Positions 13,310 to 21,843 of a DNA stretch of 22,529 bases are shown here, piece by piece. How positions within the stretch are numbered: position 1 is the stretch's first letter; each line of letters opens with the position of its first letter. This stretch comes from Armatimonadota bacterium (GTDB lineage: Bacteria; Vulcanimicrobiota; JACPDS01), in NCBI GenBank assembly GCA_016183885.1, contig JACPDS010000057.1, positions 659-23,187 on the forward strand. Reading direction: 5' to 3'. Position numbers and translations under genes: made by a program. The notes beneath the pieces are model-generated. The model was not told the origin of the DNA and did no database searches. It saw nothing but the letters and a program-made list of their open reading frames with translations.

Positions 13310-15130
13310 TTATTTCTTCATAAATTTAAAATATTCCGGAACAAATTTTTTTAATAAAGCTATTGAAGGAATCTCCTTAGAATAAAAAATTTTTTTCATT
13401 AAACTTAATTCTTCCAGCCCAAGCTTAGTTAAATCTTCACTTATAACTAACATTCCTTGAGTTAATTTAATATTTTCATGCATAGCCTTAAATTGTTCAG
13501 AAGTTAAACTAGTACGCTCTTTTTTTAAAATTAAACAATCCGGATCATTAATCCACCAATGCTTATGAATAAATAATCGCAGAATATTATTGCGCAAACT
13601 ATTAAAAGCGCTTGGCGCGGAAGGGTCAAGGCTTTCCCAGTGTAAAGCTGTATCCGGACTCACCCGGCAGGCATTAAATATTCCTATTGAAGCGCCTAGA
13701 GGCGCTCCACAGCCCAGAATAAATTTATCCTTTAAAATTTCTCGAATAATTTCTATTCCTTTTCGATAAGCTTGAATACGGTTAGTTTGATTAAAATAAT
13801 TACCGGGCATTGCGCCGGCATAAAGAAAGTCTAATTTAAAATATTCAAATCCTATTTTTAAAAAATATTTAAAAAGTTCTTCCAGATAATTTTGAACTTC
13901 AGGATGAGCAGGGTCTAAACCATAATTTTTTCTCCCCCAGTTATAAATTGCTAAAGCCGGCTTTCCGGCGTTATCTTTAATTAACCAATCAAAATGCTTT
14001 TTACAAATTAAAGAATTTTCTGAAACTAAAAAAGGCGCTATCCAAATTCCCGGCATAAATTTAGAAGTCTTAATTTTTTTAGCTAAATCTTTTAATTTCC
14101 CGAAAAATTTTTTATTTTCTTCCCAAGCTCCTAAATTTTTCTGAAATCCATCGTCAATTTGAATAAAATCAAGTTTAATTTCAGGATGATGACTTAAAAA
14201 GTTTAAATTTTTAAAAATATCCTGGGGGGCAACTTTTGTAAAATAATAATACCAGCTGCACCAGCCTTTTAAAGCCTTAATATTATGCGGGGCTTTCATC
14301 TCGCAAGCGGATTTTTCAGCATAGTTTTCTAAAGCTAAAGCCAGCGGACTAAAATCTAAGAAAAGTTTTTCTGAAAACAAATGTTCTCCAGGAAGAAGAT
14401 TTTTAGCTAATGGACTGGATTTTGCTTCTAAATAAAAATCTTCTTTTTCTTTTTTTAATTCTATTTGAGTAAATTGTTCTTTCATTGTAAGAAAACCGCA
14501 GGTTAAATAATTATTTTTATATTTTAAAACTCCCGTCCATTCACTTGCTAGGGAATGATTATTAAAATCTAAATTATGTTTATTTTTATAAACTGAAATT
14601 AATTCTTCTCGAGAAAGCGCCGGATGATTAAGCGGAAAAGAAATTAAATTTTTATATTCCTTAAAAGAATTTATAATAAAAGCCGGACTCCATGACTGCC
14701 ATCCAAATTTATAGAAATAAAATGGGCTTTTCTCCATTTCAAAAAATTCTTTTAAATTTCCCCCTAAAATTTTATTTTTCACATGGAAAAGAATAAAATC
14801 CCTTACAATAATCGGATGAAGAGATAAATTAACTATACTTTGAGAAATTTCTATTTGAGGAGATTTTAAATCTAAAGTAAATTTATTAATTAATTTAATT
14901 AAATTATTATAAAAAGAAATGCTTATCTTAATTTTAGCCGATTCTTTTTTAATGCTTGTTTCAATTTTATCAAAATCTTTAGTGGTAAAATTAGCTTCTT
15001 TTAGCTTTATTTCAAAGGAAATCTTATTAAGCAAATTAATTTTTTTTATTAAATCTTTTATAGAAAAATATCCTGATTCATCTAAGATAAATTCTAATTT
15101 TTCTTGGAAAAATTTAAATTTAAAACTCAT
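13310..15130 (-). CDS. GH36-family alpha-galactosidase
   Basis: A 606-residue clan GH-D glycoside hydrolase. It should remove alpha-1,6-linked galactose from melibiose, raffinose or similar sugars with retention. The N-terminal beta domain (1-270) includes FGWQSWSP at 142-149. The catalytic barrel begins GWCSWYYYF at 289 and carries IDDGFQ at 325-330, FMPGIWIAPF, YGLDPAHPEV, the likely nucleophile Asp434 in FKLDFLYAG and the likely acid/base Asp493 in RVSPDTALHW. I place the start at 15130, not at an ATG 33 bases upstream, because 15130 overlaps the previous stop by 4 bp (ATGA) and the shorter form is enough. No signal peptide is seen, so it acts in the cytoplasm on imported sugar. Related GH36 enzymes with other alpha-galactoside specificity are possible. 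Confidence 0.88.
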   Translation of the reverse strand: MSFKFKFFQEKLEFILDESGYFSIKDLIKKINLLNKISFEIKLKEANFTTKDFDKIETSIKKESAKIKISISFYNNLIKLINKFTLDLKSPQIEISQSIVNLSLHPIIVRDFILFHVKNKILGGNLKEFFEMEKSPFYFYKFGWQSWSPAFIINSFKEYKNLISFPLNHPALSREELISVYKNKHNLDFNNHSLASEWTGVLKYKNNYLTCGFLTMKEQFTQIELKKEKEDFYLEAKSSPLAKNLLPGEHLFSEKLFLDFSPLALALENYAEKSACEMKAPHNIKALKGWCSWYYYFTKVAPQDIFKNLNFLSHHPEIKLDFIQIDDGFQKNLGAWEENKKFFGKLKDLAKKIKTSKFMPGIWIAPFLVSENSLICKKHFDWLIKDNAGKPALAIYNWGRKNYGLDPAHPEVQNYLEELFKYFLKIGFEYFKLDFLYAGAMPGNYFNQTNRIQAYRKGIEIIREILKDKFILGCGAPLGASIGIFNACRVSPDTALHWESLDPSAPSAFNSLRNNILRLFIHKHWWINDPDCLILKKERTSLTSEQFKAMHENIKLTQGMLVISEDLTKLGLEELSLMKKIFYSKEIPSIALLKKFVPEYFKFMKK

Positions 15131-16974
15131 AATTCTTTTAAAGATTTTAAAGCAGGCTGCCAATCAGGATTAATTTTTAATTCTTGTTTTAATTCTTCTT
15201 TAGCTTTAATTTTCATGCCCTTATTTTTATAATAAATTCCGATATTATAATGCGCCGATTGAATAGTTGAGTCGAATTCTAAGGCTCTTTTCCATTCTTT
15301 TAATGCTTCATCAGTTTTATTTTTTATTGAATAAATATAACCGAGAAAAAGATGAATTTGGGCGGATTGAGGATTTAATAAATTAGCTTCTCTTAGTTTT
15401 TTATAAGCTTCATTAGTTTTATTTTCTTTAATTAATTTTACGCCCTCGTATAATAAAAAAGAGTAAGTTTCTGGAAAAATTAATTTTTTTTCCTTTAATT
15501 TTTCCAATATTTTATAATTTTGAACATCCTTTTTAATATAAAGCAGAGCTAAATCATCTTCATAAAGAAGTTCCCATAGATTATTATTGGTTAGCTTTTT
15601 AAAAATTTCTAAAAAATTAAATTCTTTCTTTAAAATAATAAGCGTTATATTATATTTATTAAGGATCGATTCCCAATTTTTCTTAGCATTAACTACTTTA
15701 AGATATTCAAGATAATTTTTTTCCGGATATAATAGTTTTACTCGTCCATCAATAAAAACTTTTAGATTTTCCCCGCATCTCCAGATAATATAACCTCCCC
15801 AGCCATAATCATTAAAAACATTCCCTTGAATTTTATTAATTTTAATAAATTCTATTAAATCTTTAGGATAAGTTTCTTCCATTATAAATTTATTGAAAGG
15901 ATAATTTATTTTAACAAAATTACCTAAATAAATTAAAGATAAAATAAATAAAATGACGCTTCCGGCATGGGAGATAAATTTTAAAGGCTTCCATTTAAAG
16001 CTAATTTTACTTGAATAACTAAAATTTCCGGAAATAAGGTGAGATATTCCTAAAACAAAAATACTTAGATGTCTATTTGATTTTAAAGGCAGATACATTA
16101 AAGGAAAGAAAAAAATAAAATCTAAAAATTCAAATTTCCCCCCAAGAATATTCTTTATAATAACCCCCAAGATAAAAAGTATGGAAAATACAAGAAAAAA
16201 TTGAAAATATGAATCATGAATATCAAGCCGTAAAGGCAAAAATTCTACAATGGTGCGGGTATAGGGGTTATCTTTAATCCAATATAAGGAGTAAGTAATT
16301 GCATGATAAGTGTTGGGATTAATAAAAACTGCTAAAAAAGAAAGAATAAAAATTAAAAAAAGAGATTTTGCTTTAACGGAATCTCTTTTTAAGGCATAAA
16401 AAACCATCAGCATTAAAAAATAAATTAAACCTATAATATAGGCTCCATGAAAATTTGCCCAAATTAACATTATTAAAGGGAAAATAAAAAGAAATTTTTT
16501 TGTATTGAAAGAATTTTGAAATTTTACCGCTAAAAATAAAAAAATTGAAAAAAACAATAAAGAAAAAATCTGCGGTCGAATTGTAAACGCATGCTGAGAA
16601 GCCTTACAGGCAAGAATAGTAATAATCCAAGAAACAAATAAATTTTTGCCGAATTCATAACCAGCCATAAAGATAAATAAAAAAGTTATCATAATTATAA
16701 TGGATTTTAAAATTTGAAGAGCAAAGAAATTTCCTTTGATATAAGTAATATAAAAAATTATTTCACTTAGCCATTCATAGTTTCTCCATGGGAATCCTTT
16801 AGCTGTGCAGGAATAGTTATCCGTAAAATGAAAATTTTTATTTTTCGAAATTAATTCGCCGGCTTTAAGATGCCAAAAAGTATCTGTATCATAAGCCGGC
16901 ATCTTAATAAAAGAATCTACAAAAATAACGGCAAAAAGTGAAATAATCAATAAAATTTTAATTTTTAAGCTCAT
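15127..16974 (-). CDS. multi-pass membrane protein with C-terminal TPR repeats
   Basis: A 615-residue protein in two parts. Residues 1 to about 350 hold roughly nine or ten hydrophobic helices. The first loop carries DTDTFWHLKAGELI (29-42), a motif seen in membrane glycosyltransferases of the GT-C type and in uncharacterised relatives, with an acidic pair and Trp-His. An extramembrane region follows (FNDYGWGGYIIWRCGENLKV, FIDGRVKLLYPEK), then about three tetratricopeptide repeats (about 495-615), with TNEAYKKLREANLLNPQSAQ and TDEALKEWKRALEFDSTIQS. Glycosyl transfer to lipid or protein is possible but not shown. It lies between the sugar permeases and GH36, and overlaps the latter by 4 bp, so it belongs to the same operon. 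No ATPase motif is present. Confidence 0.75.
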   Translation of the reverse strand: MSLKIKILLIISLFAVIFVDSFIKMPAYDTDTFWHLKAGELISKNKNFHFTDNYSCTAKGFPWRNYEWLSEIIFYITYIKGNFFALQILKSIIIMITFLFIFMAGYEFGKNLFVSWIITILACKASQHAFTIRPQIFSLLFFSIFLFLAVKFQNSFNTKKFLFIFPLIMLIWANFHGAYIIGLIYFLMLMVFYALKRDSVKAKSLFLIFILSFLAVFINPNTYHAITYSLYWIKDNPYTRTIVEFLPLRLDIHDSYFQFFLVFSILFILGVIIKNILGGKFEFLDFIFFFPLMYLPLKSNRHLSIFVLGISHLISGNFSYSSKISFKWKPLKFISHAGSVILFILSLIYLGNFVKINYPFNKFIMEETYPKDLIEFIKINKIQGNVFNDYGWGGYIIWRCGENLKVFIDGRVKLLYPEKNYLEYLKVVNAKKNWESILNKYNITLIILKKEFNFLEIFKKLTNNNLWELLYEDDLALLYIKKDVQNYKILEKLKEKKLIFPETYSFLLYEGVKLIKENKTNEAYKKLREANLLNPQSAQIHLFLGYIYSIKNKTDEALKEWKRALEFDSTIQSAHYNIGIYYKNKGMKIKAKEELKQELKINPDWQPALKSLKEL

Positions 16975-17001
16975 AATTTTTTTATGAATAAAATTTTCTT
17001 G

Positions 17002-17790
17002 TTATTTACTTCCGGTTAAACTGATTCCTTGAACAAAATATTTTTGACAAAAAATAAAAATTAATAAAATAGGGATAATAGAGAGTATCCCCATAGCCAT
17101 AATATGGCTCCACTCTACAAAGTATTCCCCTTTAAAGCGCGCTAAGCCTAACTGCAAGGTAAACATCTTTTCTTGATCAATCACAATTAAAGGCCAGATA
17201 AAATCATTCCATCTCCACATAAAAGAAAAAATAGTTATTACCGCTAAAACCGGAGACATTAAAGGAAGAATAATCTTCCAATAAATTCTTAATTCAGAAC
17301 AGCCGTCAATTCTCGCCGATTCCATTAATTCATTAGGAATAGAATATAAATATTGACGAATTAAAAAAATTCCAAAAGCTTCCGCGCAAGTGGGCTTTAA
17401 TTTCGCTAAAATAATGAAATTAGGAATTAAAATTACCTGAAAAGGGATCATTAAAGTGGCTAAAAAACATATGAATAAAAATTCCTTCCCTTTAAAATTG
17501 TATTTAGCGAAAGCAAATCCCGCCAGAGAGCTAAAAATTAAAGTAATAAAGGTGGCGCTAAGAGCCACAATTAAACTATTTATAAAAAATCTGGAAAAAG
17601 GAGCGCTAGACCAGGCAATTTTAAAATTTTCAAAAGCAAAATGTTTTGGAATAATTCGCGCCGGCAAACTAAAGAGTTCTTCTGCAGGCTTTAAGGCTGT
17701 GGAAAGCATCCAGATGAAAGGAAAAAGTATAATTACAGCCAGAATTATTAAAAAAGTATAAATTATAAAATTTACAATATATTTTTTCAT
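17002..17790 (-). CDS. sugar ABC transporter permease, MalG/CUT1 type
   Basis: A 262-residue inner-membrane permease, a little short for the family (about 270-280). Start: FPFIWMLSTALKPAEELFSL. Core: ILIPNFIILAKL, and the EAA loop ELMESARIDGCSELRIYWKI followed by ILPLMSPVLAV, which contacts the ATPase. End: SFMWRWNDFIWPL and QKYFVQGISLTGSK, both typical of MalG-like proteins. Between ILAKL and AFGIFLIRQYL the family normally has about 16 residues with a helix (of the GWxNTYWALIxP kind), and here only KPTCAE, so about ten residues seem lost in frame. It overlaps the MalF-type gene by 1 bp (TAATG). The ATPase partner is not in the window. Confidence 0.92.
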   Translation of the reverse strand: MKKYIVNFIIYTFLIILAVIILFPFIWMLSTALKPAEELFSLPARIIPKHFAFENFKIAWSSAPFSRFFINSLIVALSATFITLIFSSLAGFAFAKYNFKGKEFLFICFLATLMIPFQVILIPNFIILAKLKPTCAEAFGIFLIRQYLYSIPNELMESARIDGCSELRIYWKIILPLMSPVLAVITIFSFMWRWNDFIWPLIVIDQEKMFTLQLGLARFKGEYFVEWSHIMAMGILSIIPILLIFIFCQKYFVQGISLTGSK

Positions 17791-18653
17791 TAATGAATTT
17801 CTTCTAATTTAAAAAATTTAAATTGAAAAAGAGTAAAAATTAAAATTATCAAGAAAAATATTATTCCTACAGCGCAAGCGTATCCCATTTTTGAAAATTG
17901 AAACGCCATGCGGTAAATATAATGCACTAACACCATTGAACTATATCCGGGACCTCCGCCGGTCATAATAAAAACCTGATCAAAAACTTTAAAGGAATTA
18001 ATCATGGCAATGATTACCACAAATAAAATAGTTGGCTTCATTAAAGGCAAAGTGATTTTTATTAATTTCTGCCAGGAGTTAACCCCGTCAATTTTTGCCG
18101 CTTCATAAGTGAATTCGGGAATACCCTGCAATCCAGCTAAAAATATTACCATATTATAACCTAAATTTTTCCAGATACTCATAATAATAATCGCGAGCAT
18201 TGCGGTTTTAGGATTAGAAAGCCAATTAACGGGAGACGCGGAAAACATGGAAATCAAAGAATTTATAATTCCAAAATCAGTTCCATACATCCATTGCCAT
18301 GCAAGAGAGACTACTACATAAGAAACTACCGCCGGGAAAAAATATACGCTGCGAAAAATAATTTTCCCTTTTAAGTTTTTATTTAATATTATCGCTAAAA
18401 AAAAAGATAATAGCAAACCTACAGGAACTACTCCTAAGGTATAAATTAAAGTGTTCTTAAGAGCTATAAAAAACAGCCCGTCTTTAAAAATTTGAAAATA
18501 ATTTTTAAATCCTAAAAATTCGGGATTCCCTGTAATTTTCCAGTCATAAAAACTAATAAAAAAAGTAAAAATCAAAGGCAGCCACATGAAAAGTAAAAAA
18601 ATTATTAAACTGGGCGCAATAAATAAATAAGCGATAAGATTATTTTTTTTCAT
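17790..18653 (-). CDS. sugar ABC transporter permease, MalF/UgpA type
   Basis: A 287-residue permease with six predicted membrane helices. Start: LIAYLFIAPSLIIFLLFMWL, the usual CUT1 opening. Core: SFYDWKITGNPEFLGFKNYF, NTLIYTLGVVPVGLLLSFFL, FFPAVVSYVVVSLAWQWMYG. EAA loop: EFTYEAAKIDGVNSWQKLIK followed by ITLPLMKPT. Then FDQVFIMTGGGPGYSSMVLV, a strong MalF/UgpA signature. It pairs with the MalG-type protein to form the channel for a disaccharide or oligosaccharide, and the GH36 gene makes an alpha-galactoside the likely substrate. It faces the proline dehydrogenase gene, with a shared upstream region. Confidence 0.94.
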   Translation of the reverse strand: MKKNNLIAYLFIAPSLIIFLLFMWLPLIFTFFISFYDWKITGNPEFLGFKNYFQIFKDGLFFIALKNTLIYTLGVVPVGLLLSFFLAIILNKNLKGKIIFRSVYFFPAVVSYVVVSLAWQWMYGTDFGIINSLISMFSASPVNWLSNPKTAMLAIIIMSIWKNLGYNMVIFLAGLQGIPEFTYEAAKIDGVNSWQKLIKITLPLMKPTILFVVIIAMINSFKVFDQVFIMTGGGPGYSSMVLVHYIYRMAFQFSKMGYACAVGIIFFLIILIFTLFQFKFFKLEEIH

Positions 18654-18732
18654 CTTTTAAAAAATTTCTATAAACTTAATTATATCACCTTGTTTGAAAG
18701 GTAAAAGAAAAATTATAAAGAATAATATTATT
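18654..18732. promoter_or_regulatory. shared intergenic region with possible divergent promoters
   Basis: This 79-bp AT-rich gap separates the permease gene (minus) from proline dehydrogenase (plus). On the minus strand TATAAT at 18679-18684 could serve the permeases, with only a weak -35. On the plus strand TTGTTT (18690-18695) and TATAAA (18714-18719), 18 bp apart, could serve proline dehydrogenase and would make its mRNA nearly leaderless. Both are weak calls. Confidence 0.3.
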
Positions 18733-19629
18733 ATGAGTTTTTATGATAATTTAATTGCAGGTCTTCTGCCTTTTGTCCCCAAACCATTAATAAAACTATT
18801 TTCCGAACGGTATATTGCCGGAGAAAAATTAGAAGATGCGATTGATATAATCAGATGTTTTAGAGATCAAAAAATTTCCGCAACCATTGATATATTGGGA
18901 GAACATGCGGAGGATGAAGAAGAAGTTAAAAATACTATAGAAGATTATAAAGCAGTCTTAACTAAAATTTACGGGAAAAATCTGGACTCTAATATCTCCG
19001 TCAAACTTACTCAATTAGGTTTAAGAACCGATAAATATTCATGCAGGGAAAATGCTAAGATTTTATTAGAAGAAGCTCAAAAATATAATAATTTTGTAAG
19101 AATTGATATGGAAGATTCTATCTGCGTAGAAGATACTTTAGATATATTTTATGATTTACAGGGAATATATTCCAATTTAGGAATTGTAATTCAGGCATAT
19201 CTGCGGCGCAGTTTAGAAGATATTAAAGGCTTAATGAAAATTCAGGCTAATATTAGATTATGCAAGGGTATTTATAACGAAAAAAGAGATATTGCTTATA
19301 AAGATAAAGAAATTATTAATAAAAACTATGCCTATCTTTTAGAACTTTTATTGAGAAATGGAAATTATGTAGGCATTGCCACTCATGATGAAAAGCTGGT
19401 TTGGGAAGCTTTGAATTTGGTTGAGAGGTTGAGCTTAGATAAGAGTAAATTTGAATTTCAAATGCTCTTAGGAGTAGATCAAGGACTTCGCGAAATAATA
19501 ATTAATTCCGGCTGTAAATTACGGGTTTATGTTCCTTTTGGCAGGAACTGGCATGCTTATTGTTTAAGACGCTTAAGAGAAAATCCTCAACTGGCGGGTT
19601 ATATTTTTAAAGATTTATTTACTCCCTAA
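18733..19629 (+). CDS. proline dehydrogenase, single-domain
   Basis: A 298-residue FAD-dependent proline dehydrogenase (PutA N-domain family), which oxidises proline to 1-pyrroline-5-carboxylate. Signatures: ATIDILGEHAEDEEEV near the N-terminus, NISVKLTQLGL, FVRIDMEDS, IVIQAYLRRSLED, RLCKGIYNE, YVGIATHDEKL, and the substrate-binding C-terminus VYVPFGRNWHAYCLRRLREN with Arg279-Arg280. I chose the ATG at 18733 over a TTG at 18694 because MSFYDNLIAGLLPFVPKPLI is the usual family start and because a possible promoter lies between. No P5C dehydrogenase is in view. It is on the plus strand in the middle of a minus-strand sugar cluster, and its 3' end overlaps the solute-binding gene by 15 bp. Confidence 0.93.
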   Translation: MSFYDNLIAGLLPFVPKPLIKLFSERYIAGEKLEDAIDIIRCFRDQKISATIDILGEHAEDEEEVKNTIEDYKAVLTKIYGKNLDSNISVKLTQLGLRTDKYSCRENAKILLEEAQKYNNFVRIDMEDSICVEDTLDIFYDLQGIYSNLGIVIQAYLRRSLEDIKGLMKIQANIRLCKGIYNEKRDIAYKDKEIINKNYAYLLELLLRNGNYVGIATHDEKLVWEALNLVERLSLDKSKFEFQMLLGVDQGLREIIINSGCKLRVYVPFGRNWHAYCLRRLRENPQLAGYIFKDLFTP

Positions 19630-20798
19630 AAATTTATTAAATTCATTATTTAATTCTTTAGATGCCTCATGAGAACTTTTTTGGCTGGTGACAATTTGAG
19701 CTAAGGCTTCTTCTAAAATTATATAGAAATCTCCAAATGCGGGAGAAATATTTTCTTTAATAAAATGTTTTGGAATAGTTTTATATTGATTAATAAAAAT
19801 TTGAGCTTCTTTAGAGAAATTTTTATAATCCGGCTTTAAATCCATCCGGGCGGGAATAAACATATTTTTTTCCGAAAATTTTTTTAAATTTTCAGGTTCC
19901 ACCAAAAACTTAATTAATTCCCATGATTCTTGAGGATGTTTGCTTTCTTTATAAGCGGTAAGCAAATTTCCTCCAAAACAAGTAGCCGATGCTTTATTTT
20001 TAGGCAGATAAGTTGCCCCCCAATTTCCTTTTTGATATTTGTCAAAATAATTCATCATCCACATTCCGCCATAATTAAAAGCGGCTAATCCTTGAACGAA
20101 AGCATCGTCATTATCTATTGCTCCGGTGATTGAATCTAACATCCCCAAGGCATTTTTATGCATTTTTGCCAGCCAATCAAGGCTTTCAATTACTTCTTTA
20201 GAATTTAGATTTGACTTAGTATAATTTAAATTAGTTAAGCTTCCTCCGTTTTGATAAAAGAAAATAGGCAGGCGATAGCCATTTTTGTCAAAAGCTACAG
20301 CGTATTTAATTTTATTTTTTTCTTTAACCAGTCTGCAGATTTTTTCAAATTCACTCCAGCTCCAGTAACATAAGGGATGCCGATTACCTCTTCATTTTGT
20401 TCTACAGCTTCCCACAAAAGAGGTAAAAAATTTTTTTTAAATTTTTGAGGAAGATATGGTTTTAAATTTAAAAAAACTTTTTGTTTATTGTATCTTCCAA
20501 TTTTCTGCCAAACTAAACGTGAAACATCCGGAGGTTTTCCCGCGGCAATTTTAGTGTCTAACTTATCCCAAAAATTATTCCACTCCACATACATAAAATT
20601 TACTTTAATTTGAGGATGTAATTGAGAAAATTTATTTAGAAGTTCTTTAATAGTAAGAGTTTCCGATTCAGCTCCCCACCACATAAAATCTATATTTACT
20701 TGATTAGGAGGCAGGGAAGTTTTATTTTTAGCGCAGGAAAATAAACCGGCAATAAATACTAAAGATATAAAAAAAAGTATTTTTATTATAGTTTTCAT
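19615..20798 (-). pseudogene. sugar ABC solute-binding lipoprotein, one frameshift
   Basis: With one frame correction this is a normal CUT1-type binding protein of about 394 residues. Residues 1-22 are a lipoprotein signal (IKILFFISLVFIAGLFSC, lipid on Cys22). Then: VNIDFMWWGAESETLTIKEL, FMYVEWNNFWDKLDTKIAAG, and PPDVSRLVWQKIG. The first frame ends at 20295; the rest (KIKYAVAFDKNGYRLPIFFY, NGGSLTNLN, SLDWLAKMHKNAL, FNYGGMWMMNYFDK) is read after a -1 shift. The only place needed is the A7 run on the minus strand (T7 at 20315-20321); one extra A restores the frame. A homopolymer error, true mutation, slippage or phase variation are possible. It should capture the sugar for the two permeases, but a proline dehydrogenase gene lies between. 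Confidence 0.85.
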
Positions 20799-20803
20799 TT
20801 AAA

Positions 20804-20974
20804 TTAAGCTGTCTTAGAACAAGCTGAATCAAATTTTATTTTAAGCGCTTCTTTTATTCCACCTTTAGCTTCAATTTCCTGTAAAGTAGGGAGAAGATCT
20901 TTTTGAATTTCGTCTTTTTTGCCTTTTTTATATTTATTATAAGCTTCAATAATCCACTCGGGAGTTTTAAGCAA
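20804..20974 (-). CDS. possible 56-residue small protein or gene relic
   Basis: A minus-strand frame open from a TTG at 20972-20974 to a stop at 20804-20806 reads PEWIIEAYNKYKKGKKDEIQ, then LLPTLQEIEAKGGIKEALKI and KFDSACSKTA. The amino acids look like a real soluble, helical protein end and not random AT-rich translation. A stop codon lies six codons above the TTG, there is no ATG and no ribosome site, so it may be the 3' relic of a lost gene. I do not recognise a family. It ends 6 bp before the solute-binding gene. Between it and trxA, paired GTTAA/TTAAC arms with A/T runs could be a weak terminator. Confidence 0.28.
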   Translation of the reverse strand: MLKTPEWIIEAYNKYKKGKKDEIQKDLLPTLQEIEAKGGIKEALKIKFDSACSKTA

Positions 20975-21026
20975 GCTATTGACAAAATGTTAACTTTTCT
21001 TTTTAAAAAAAATTAACTAATATTTT

Positions 21027-21356
21027 TTAAATATGTTTAGTTATAAAATCAATTAAAGTTTCCTTAGGAACATAACCAATAAGTGTATCTACTACAGCTC
21101 CTTTTTTAAATAACAATAAAGAAGGGATAGATGAAATTTGATAATTATAAGAAGTTTCAGGATTTTCATCGGTATTAAGTTTAGCGAATTTTACCTTGCC
21201 AAGATAATTTTTAGAAACTGTTTCTATTACCGGAGCCATCATTTTACAGGGTCCGCACCAATCAGCCCAAAAATCCACTAATACGGGCAGTTCTGACTCA
21301 AGGACTTCATTTTTAAAATTACTTTCATTTACTTTTAATATTTTTACATCCGTCAT
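21027..21356 (-). CDS. trxA: thioredoxin
   Basis: A 109-residue thioredoxin, the usual length. It reduces protein disulfides in the cytoplasm and is itself kept reduced by thioredoxin reductase. The active site WCGPC is at residues 33-37, preceded by VLVDFWAD; the structural cis-proline is Pro78 in SSIPSLLLF. KLNTDENPE and the C-terminal VPKETLIDFI also fit. There is no signal peptide. TGGAGG precedes the ATG. It is probably a single-gene unit with its own promoter. Confidence 0.96.
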   Translation of the reverse strand: MTDVKILKVNESNFKNEVLESELPVLVDFWADWCGPCKMMAPVIETVSKNYLGKVKFAKLNTDENPETSYNYQISSIPSLLLFKKGAVVDTLIGYVPKETLIDFITKHI

Positions 21357-21669
21357 TAATTTGCCTCCAGTTATCTACAAAATTTTAATTAGTTATATTA
21401 ATTTATAAAATATAGTAAATCAGAAAAGAAATTAAAAGTCAAGATTTTTTCATTTTCAGAAAAATAATATAGTAAATTTATGACCAAAGTCAACATGATG
21501 TCCGAAAATGCTTTTTTTAGCGCTTTAGGATTTAAAAAATGGCTTAAAATCGTAATTCTTATTTTTCAAATTTTAGTTTTCGGAGATCTCTGGCAAGGTT
21601 TGACTCTGTTTTCTTGTATAAAAAATATCATGTGCGGTGGTGTTTTACGTCGTTCGCTGGAGCAGCTTG
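21357..21669. other. gene-free stretch between trxA and the second hicA
   Basis: I see no credible gene in these 313 bp. An open frame on the plus strand from 21480 runs antisense into hicA, lacks family features, and is rejected. The segment holds the putative trxA promoter at 21412-21442. The word ATATAGTAAAT occurs twice (about 21410-21420 and 21468-21478), each near a TCAGAAAA, so the area may contain a short internal duplication. Confidence 0.5.
21412..21442 (-). promoter_or_regulatory. possible trxA promoter
   Basis: Minus-strand TTGACT (21437-21442) and TACTAT (21412-21417) with a 19-bp spacer, about 50 bp before the trxA ribosome site and ATG. The -35 is good and the -10 and spacing are only fair. 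Confidence 0.35.
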
Positions 21670-21843
21670 TTATGTCAACTCTTTCAAAATATGCTTTGCT
21701 AAATGGTCGTCTATTTCATTATGCCTGGCAACTGGCTGCTTTTTACCTGTGGCTGAATTTTTATATAAGTCGTGTTTACTTCCGTGTCTAACAAGAATAC
21801 AGCCTGCATTAGTTAACCTCCTGATAAGGTCTTTCCTTTTCAT
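21670..21843 (-). CDS. hicA: second HicA-type toxin, 57 residues
   Basis: A small gene, short enough to be missed by length filters. It reads MKRKDLIRRLTNAG, then CILVRHGSKHDLYKN, TGKKQPVARHNEIDDHLAKH and ILKELT. This is the classic HicA pattern: an N-terminal helix, a strand with the catalytic His (His24, GSKHD), a P-V-x-R-H strand and a final I-D-D-H-L-A-K helix. It would cleave mRNA. Its ATG overlaps the stop of the adjacent hicB by 4 bp (ATGA), so the pair is co-translated in the order antitoxin then toxin. It differs clearly from the HicA at 12689, so the two loci are separate acquisitions and not a local duplication. Confidence 0.93.
   Translation of the reverse strand: MKRKDLIRRLTNAGCILVRHGSKHDLYKNSATGKKQPVARHNEIDDHLAKHILKELT

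Noticed and set aside
15131..15163. Longer start for the GH36 gene (MAACFKIFKRI added)
   Set aside because: The downstream ATG overlaps the previous stop as ATGA and suits operon coupling; the extra residues lie inside the upstream gene.
18694..18732. TTG start for proline dehydrogenase
   Set aside because: It adds 13 lysine-rich residues not typical of the family, lacks a ribosome site and lies in the likely promoter.
21480..21791. Plus-strand 103-residue frame with hydrophobic stretches
   Set aside because: Its second half is antisense to the clearly real hicA, and it has no ribosome site or family signature.
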